From DATILL01 sp035476575 (GTDB taxonomy: Bacteria > Actinomycetota > Actinomycetes > Mycobacteriales > JACQDL01), in NCBI GenBank assembly GCA_035476575.1, contig DATILL010000134.1, positions 1-63,973 of the forward strand: a stretch of DNA of 63,973 bases. The letters run 5' to 3'. This document shows, one piece after another, positions 60,614 to 63,973 of this stretch. How positions within the stretch are numbered: position 1 is the first letter of the stretch; each line of letters starts with the position of its first letter. Position numbers and translations under genes: made by a program. Under the pieces are notes generated by a model, which was not told where the DNA came from, made no database searches, and saw only the letters and a list, made by a program, of their open reading frames with translations.

Positions 60614-60886
60614 ATGTGTCTCGGTATCCCAGGCGAGATCGTTGAGATCCTGCACGACCGGGTCGACTTGGCCATGGTCAATGTCAGCGGTGTCCGGCGG
60701 GCTATCAACATTGGTCTGCTGGAGGACGAGAAGCTCGAACCCGGCGACTGGATCCTGATCCACGTCGGTTTCGCCCTGTCCAAGATCGATGAGGCCGAGG
60801 CGAAGGATGCGCTCGACTTCTTGGAGGGGATCGGGCAGGCCTATGCCGACGAGCTGAAGGCGCTCGCCGAGTCGCAGATCGAGTGA
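60614..60886 (+). CDS. hypC: Hydrogenase maturation chaperone HypC
   Basis: HypC carries the Fe(CN)2CO unit with HypD and delivers it to the large subunit. The 90-residue protein begins MCLGIPGEIVEI with the essential Cys2, has the OB-like barrel (LAMVNVSGVRRAINIGLL, then WILIHVGFALSKIDEAEA), and a helical end. It lies 6 bases after the second microprotein and 13 bases before hypD. Confidence 0.95.
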   Translation: MCLGIPGEIVEILHDRVDLAMVNVSGVRRAINIGLLEDEKLEPGDWILIHVGFALSKIDEAEAKDALDFLEGIGQAYADELKALAESQIE

Positions 60887-60899
60887 AGGGAGGACCCCC

Positions 60900-62027
60900 G
60901 TGCGCTATGTTGACGAGTATCGCGACGCGGAGAAGGCCCAGGCGCTGGCGGCCCAGATAGCGGCGCTGTGTGAACCGGGTCGGCAATACAAGTTTATGGA
61001 GGTCTGCGGGGGTCATACCCACACGATCTACAAGCACGGCATCGAGGACTACCTGCCGGAGAGCATCACGCTGATCCATGGACCGGGCTGCCCGGTCTGC
61101 GTGATTCCGATGGGTCGGGTTGACGACGCGATCGCAATCGCCGAGCAGCCCGACGTGATCATGACGTCGTTCGGCGACATGATGCGGGTCCCCGGGAGCA
61201 CGAAGTCGTTCTTCGACTCCAAGGCGATCAACGCCGACATGCGGATGGTCTACTCGCCGCTGGACTCGCTGAAGATTGCCCGGACCAACCCGGACAAGCA
61301 CGTCGTATTCATGGCGATCGGTTTCGAGACAACCGCACCGTCCACGGCGATGACCATGATCCGGGCGTCGGCGGAGGGGATCGACAACTTCTCCGTCTTC
61401 TGCAACCACGTCACGATCATCCCTGCGATGAAGGCCATCCTGGAATCACCGGACCTCCGGCTGGACGGCTTCATCGGCCCCGGGCATGTCTCTACCGTGA
61501 TCGGCTGCCAGCCGTACGAGTTCGTCGCCGCGGAGTACAACAAGCCGGTCGTGGTAGCGGGGTTCGAGCCGCTGGACATCCTGCAGTCGATCTACATGCT
61601 GATGGTGCAGATCGCCGATGGGCGCTGCGAGGTGGAGAACCAGTACTCCCGGGTGGTGCCGTGGGACGGCAACATCAAGGCACTCCAGGTCATCGCCGAG
61701 ACGATGGAGCTGCGGCCGTACTTCGAATGGCGCGGTCTCGGTTTCATCTCCCACTCCGCCCTACGAGTCCGCGAGGAGTACGCCCGCTACGATGCGGAAC
61801 GGATCTTCGCGGTGCCCGGGGTGCGGGTCGCCGACCCCAAGGCCTGCCAGTGTGGTGAGGTCCTCAAGGGTGTGCTCAAGCCCTGGGAGTGCAAGGTCTT
61901 CGGCACGGCATGCACGCCGGAGACTCCGATCGGTACCTGCATGGTCTCGCCTGAGGGTGCCTGCGCGGCGTACTACAACTTCGGCAGGTTCACCCGCGAG
62001 CGGGTCAAGGAGGCGACCAGGACGTGA
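60900..62027 (+). CDS. hypD: Hydrogenase Fe-cofactor assembly protein HypD
   Basis: Scaffold with a [4Fe-4S] cluster on which the Fe(CN)2CO unit is assembled with HypC. The 375-residue protein has MEVCGGHTHTIYKHG near residue 38, IHGPGCPVCVIP near 63-72 and FETTAPSTA. The C-terminal cysteines (CQCGEVLKGVLKPWECKVFG, then CTPETPIGTCMVSPEGAC) bind the cluster. The GTG at 60900 is preceded by AGGGAGGAC. It overlaps hypE by 4 bases. Confidence 0.96.
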   Translation: MRYVDEYRDAEKAQALAAQIAALCEPGRQYKFMEVCGGHTHTIYKHGIEDYLPESITLIHGPGCPVCVIPMGRVDDAIAIAEQPDVIMTSFGDMMRVPGSTKSFFDSKAINADMRMVYSPLDSLKIARTNPDKHVVFMAIGFETTAPSTAMTMIRASAEGIDNFSVFCNHVTIIPAMKAILESPDLRLDGFIGPGHVSTVIGCQPYEFVAAEYNKPVVVAGFEPLDILQSIYMLMVQIADGRCEVENQYSRVVPWDGNIKALQVIAETMELRPYFEWRGLGFISHSALRVREEYARYDAERIFAVPGVRVADPKACQCGEVLKGVLKPWECKVFGTACTPETPIGTCMVSPEGACAAYYNFGRFTRERVKEATRT

Positions 62028-63112
62028 CAACAGCCGAACAGCACCGTCGCGAGCAGCAGGTTCTCGAACGAATCGACCAGGCCCGTCGGCGTCGACCGAA
62101 GATCAAGGAAGAGCGGATCACGCTGGCCCACGGGTCCGGCGGCAAGGCCACGCACACGCTGATCGAGGCGCTGTTCCTGCCGGCGTTCAGCAACCCCCTG
62201 CTGGCGCCGTTGGAGGACCAAGCGATCTTCACCATCAACGGCACCCGGCTGGCGCTGACCACGGACTCCTATGTGGTGTCGCCGTTGTTCTTCCCGGGTG
62301 GCGACATTGGTGAGCTCGCGGTGAACGGCACGGTCAACGACCTCGCCGTGGGCGGTGCCCGGCCGCTGTACCTGACGGCAGGGTTCGTGCTGGAAGAGGG
62401 TTTCCCGATCACCGACCTGCAGACGATCGTGAGTTCCATGGCCTCCGCCGCCGCTGCAGCCGGAGTCCAGATCGTCACCGGGGACACCAAGGTGGTCGAA
62501 CGCGGCAAGGCTGATGGGTGCTACATCAACACCGCCGGGATCGGCGTGCTGGACCGGCCGGTGTCGTTGAGCGCGGCGCGGGCGCGGCCCGGGGACGCGG
62601 TGCTGGTCTCCGGGCCGATCGGTGACCACGGTGTGACCATCATGCTGGCCCGCGGCGAGCTCGACATCGAGGCCGACGTCATCTCCGACACCGCGCCGCT
62701 GGCCGACCTGATCGGCGGGCTGCTCGATGCGTGCGACGGCGTGCGCTGTCTGCGGGACGCCACCCGCGGCGGTGTGGCCACGATTTTGAACGAGGTGGCG
62801 GCCGCGTCCGACGTCGCCGTGGTGGTCAACGAGGCGACCATCCCGGTCCGTACGGAGGTGCGCGGCGCCTGCGAGATCCTCGGCATCGACCCGTTGTACG
62901 TGGCCTGCGAGGGCCGGCTGGTCGCGGTCGTGGACGGAGCTCAAGCGGACGCTGCGCTGGCCGCGCTACGCAGCCACCCGCTCGGCGCGGACGCCGCCAT
63001 CATCGGCAGCATCAAGCAGGATCCGCCTTCCCTGGTGCTGTTGAAGACGGAGTTCGGGGGCACCCGGATCGTCGACATGCTGATCGGTGACCCGCTGCCA
63101 CGCATCTGCTGA
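62024..63112 (+). CDS. hypE: Hydrogenase maturation thiocyanate-forming protein HypE
   Basis: HypE dehydrates its carbamoylated C-terminal Cys to a thiocyanate and donates CN to HypCD. The 362-residue protein is a PurM-like ATP-binding enzyme with LAHGSGGKATHTLI, TTDSYVVSPLFFPGGD and VTGDTKVVERGKADG, and ends in the required PRIC tail with its terminal Cys. The GTG start overlaps the hypD stop by 4 bases. It is the last gene of the operon; hypA and hypB are not found in the window. Confidence 0.96.
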   Translation: MTTAEQHRREQQVLERIDQARRRRPKIKEERITLAHGSGGKATHTLIEALFLPAFSNPLLAPLEDQAIFTINGTRLALTTDSYVVSPLFFPGGDIGELAVNGTVNDLAVGGARPLYLTAGFVLEEGFPITDLQTIVSSMASAAAAAGVQIVTGDTKVVERGKADGCYINTAGIGVLDRPVSLSAARARPGDAVLVSGPIGDHGVTIMLARGELDIEADVISDTAPLADLIGGLLDACDGVRCLRDATRGGVATILNEVAAASDVAVVVNEATIPVRTEVRGACEILGIDPLYVACEGRLVAVVDGAQADAALAALRSHPLGADAAIIGSIKQDPPSLVLLKTEFGGTRIVDMLIGDPLPRIC

Positions 63113-63145
63113 ACCGATCTACCCCGAGAGGTCGCCACAACCGCA

Positions 63146-63245
63146 GTGTGGTGACCTCTCGGGGTCTCCACACAACGACAGGTGACCACAACGCCGTGTG
63201 GTGACCTCTGGGGGTCTCCATGCAACGACAGGTGACCACAACGCC
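63146..63245. repeat. Two 50-bp tandem repeats of the GGTSACC family after hypE
   Basis: 63146-63195 and 63196-63245 are adjacent 50-base units with three differences, each holding GTGTGGTGACCTCT at its left and CAGGTGACCACAACGCC at its right. A degenerate copy (GAGAGGTCGCCACAAC) precedes them at about 63125. They lie between hypE and the convergent membrane protein gene. Confidence 0.85.
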
Positions 63246-63272
63246 CCCAGCGAACCGCGTTCGTCCGCACCG

Positions 63273-63956
63273 CTAGTTGTTCCACACGCGATAGGACAGG
63301 TTGCCTATCCTCCCCATGATATCGCCCTCGCCGAACTGGATGAGGGCGATTCTGTCCTCTGATGTCACGGCGCAGTACCACAGGCCGGGCAGGGCGAAAA
63401 CTGGCTGCCGTGGCCTGCTGGGCTCCAGAAGCTCCTTGCACCCTTCCCGGCCGTCGCGGGGATTTCCAGTGTAGGAGAGGAGGTATCCGTCACGGTCAAA
63501 CGCAAAGGCGTACTGGTCGACACGCACATCATCGGGCTTTGCCAGGACGCCGGTAACGGATTTGGCCTTGGAGCTTGTGGTTTCGAGGTCGATGGCCTGG
63601 CCAGCAGCCATCTCGGCAGTGCCTTCAAACACTGGCGACTGTGTTGTCGGAGTGCTCGGCGTCGTCTGCCCCTGTGGTGTCCCGGCCTGTCGCTGTTGGC
63701 TGGGCCACGGTTGCGGTACCCCATCCGCGCTGGTCGACAGGCCGTATGTCGCAGCTGCCAACACGACGACCGTGGCTATGCCGCCGAGCGCCCCGGTCGA
63801 CCCTTTGTCGCCGCGGCCCAAGGCGTGTATGGCAAGCACCCCAAGAATGAGCCCGCCAATAACTCCCGTAGCGATAATGGCGCCCTTGTCTTTGAGCGCG
63901 GCCACGGCGGCGATGCCTGCCACAATGGTCGCCGCGGCAACTACCACCTCGAGCAT
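63273..63956 (-). CDS. Membrane protein of unknown function
   Basis: The 227-residue protein has three hydrophobic segments (about 3-20, 26-44 and 55-75) with short loops, then a Pro/Thr/Gln-rich linker (about 80-115) and a C-terminal domain with two cysteines (REGCKELLE, LWYCAVT) predicted outside the cell. No family is recognised. It is convergent with hypE and not part of that operon. Confidence 0.65.
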   Translation of the reverse strand: MLEVVVAAATIVAGIAAVAALKDKGAIIATGVIGGLILGVLAIHALGRGDKGSTGALGGIATVVVLAAATYGLSTSADGVPQPWPSQQRQAGTPQGQTTPSTPTTQSPVFEGTAEMAAGQAIDLETTSSKAKSVTGVLAKPDDVRVDQYAFAFDRDGYLLSYTGNPRDGREGCKELLEPSRPRQPVFALPGLWYCAVTSEDRIALIQFGEGDIMGRIGNLSYRVWNN

Positions 63957-63973
63957 TTTCGATACGTCGCTTC

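Noticed and set aside
63146..63245. 50-bp repeats as a CRISPR array
   Set aside because: The units are directly adjacent with no unique spacers, and belong to the GGTSACC family.

Overview
The window is a high-GC actinobacterial chromosome segment that begins near the replication origin. The order gyrB, gyrA, DUF3566 gene, tRNA-Ile, tRNA-Ala, cyclophilin, rhomboid, crgA, DUF881 gene, sortase, pabA, then pknB-pknA-pbpA-rodA-pstP-fhaB-fhaA on the minus strand and tRNA-Leu, is the conserved origin-proximal order of Actinomycetota (compare the first 25 kb of Mycobacterium tuberculosis). A parS-like site at 35-48 fits an origin-proximal position. I cannot name the genus; the [NiFe]-hydrogenase type and gene content suggest an aerobic, soil-type actinomycete.

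Layout. 1-7.2 kb: small membrane protein, gyrB, gyrA (with an intein inserted directly after the catalytic tyrosine) and a DUF3566 protein. 7.2-13.5 kb: two tRNAs, the DLW-39 microprotein, two frameshifted gene remnants, a VOC/DUF3291 gene pair, an XRE-ImmA peptidase pair and lipoproteins. 13.5-27.6 kb: the cell-division, cell-wall and Ser/Thr phosphorylation block. In it PknA/PknB and phosphatase PstP act on the elongation machinery (PbpA, RodA) and FHA proteins read the phosphothreonines. 27.7-34.5 kb: acetyltransferase, toxin-antitoxin pair, orphan DNA methyltransferase, sigma factor, CBS fragment, EamA transporter, AidB-like acyl-CoA dehydrogenase. 34.6-37 kb: a PIMT-type methyltransferase translationally coupled to a 36-residue charged peptide behind its own promoter (a candidate imiditide-like RiPP locus), followed by IS1380-family and nucleoside hydrolase remnants. 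37.2-43 kb: gamma-glutamyltransferase-like protein, a lipoprotein and a tricorn-type protease. 43.6-48.3 kb: a recombination hot spot. A 1.25-kb single-gene island (PD-(D/E)XK-like protein) is inserted in the 3' end of msrA between 85-bp direct repeats, and is followed by decayed hepT-mntA, a broken FXS-type radical-SAM RiPP locus with an intact-looking precursor, an NTPase fragment and an antisense fragment.

48.3-63.1 kb: a complete-looking accessory locus for a group 1h (high-affinity, actinobacterial) [NiFe]-hydrogenase. hypF is divergent from a tightly packed plus-strand run: SIS isomerase, noncanonical HypC-like protein, second SIS isomerase, small subunit, large subunit, NifU-Rieske fusion, DUF5947, DUF6084, an uncharacterised protein, maturation endopeptidase, DUF6893 microprotein, YceI, YtxH-like protein, second DUF6893 microprotein, hypC, hypD, hypE. 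HypF/E/C/D would build the Fe(CN)2CO unit and the endopeptidase would finish large-subunit maturation; hypA and hypB are not in the window. Many genes overlap by 4 bases, indicating translational coupling.

A family of short intergenic repeats (core GGTSACC flanked by ACA or TGT) recurs at the window start, 18.1, 43.3 and 63.2 kb. Several remnants (7.9, 9.2, 36.2, 45.6, 46.7, 47.7 kb) show that the accessory stretches have been decaying while the core genes are intact.
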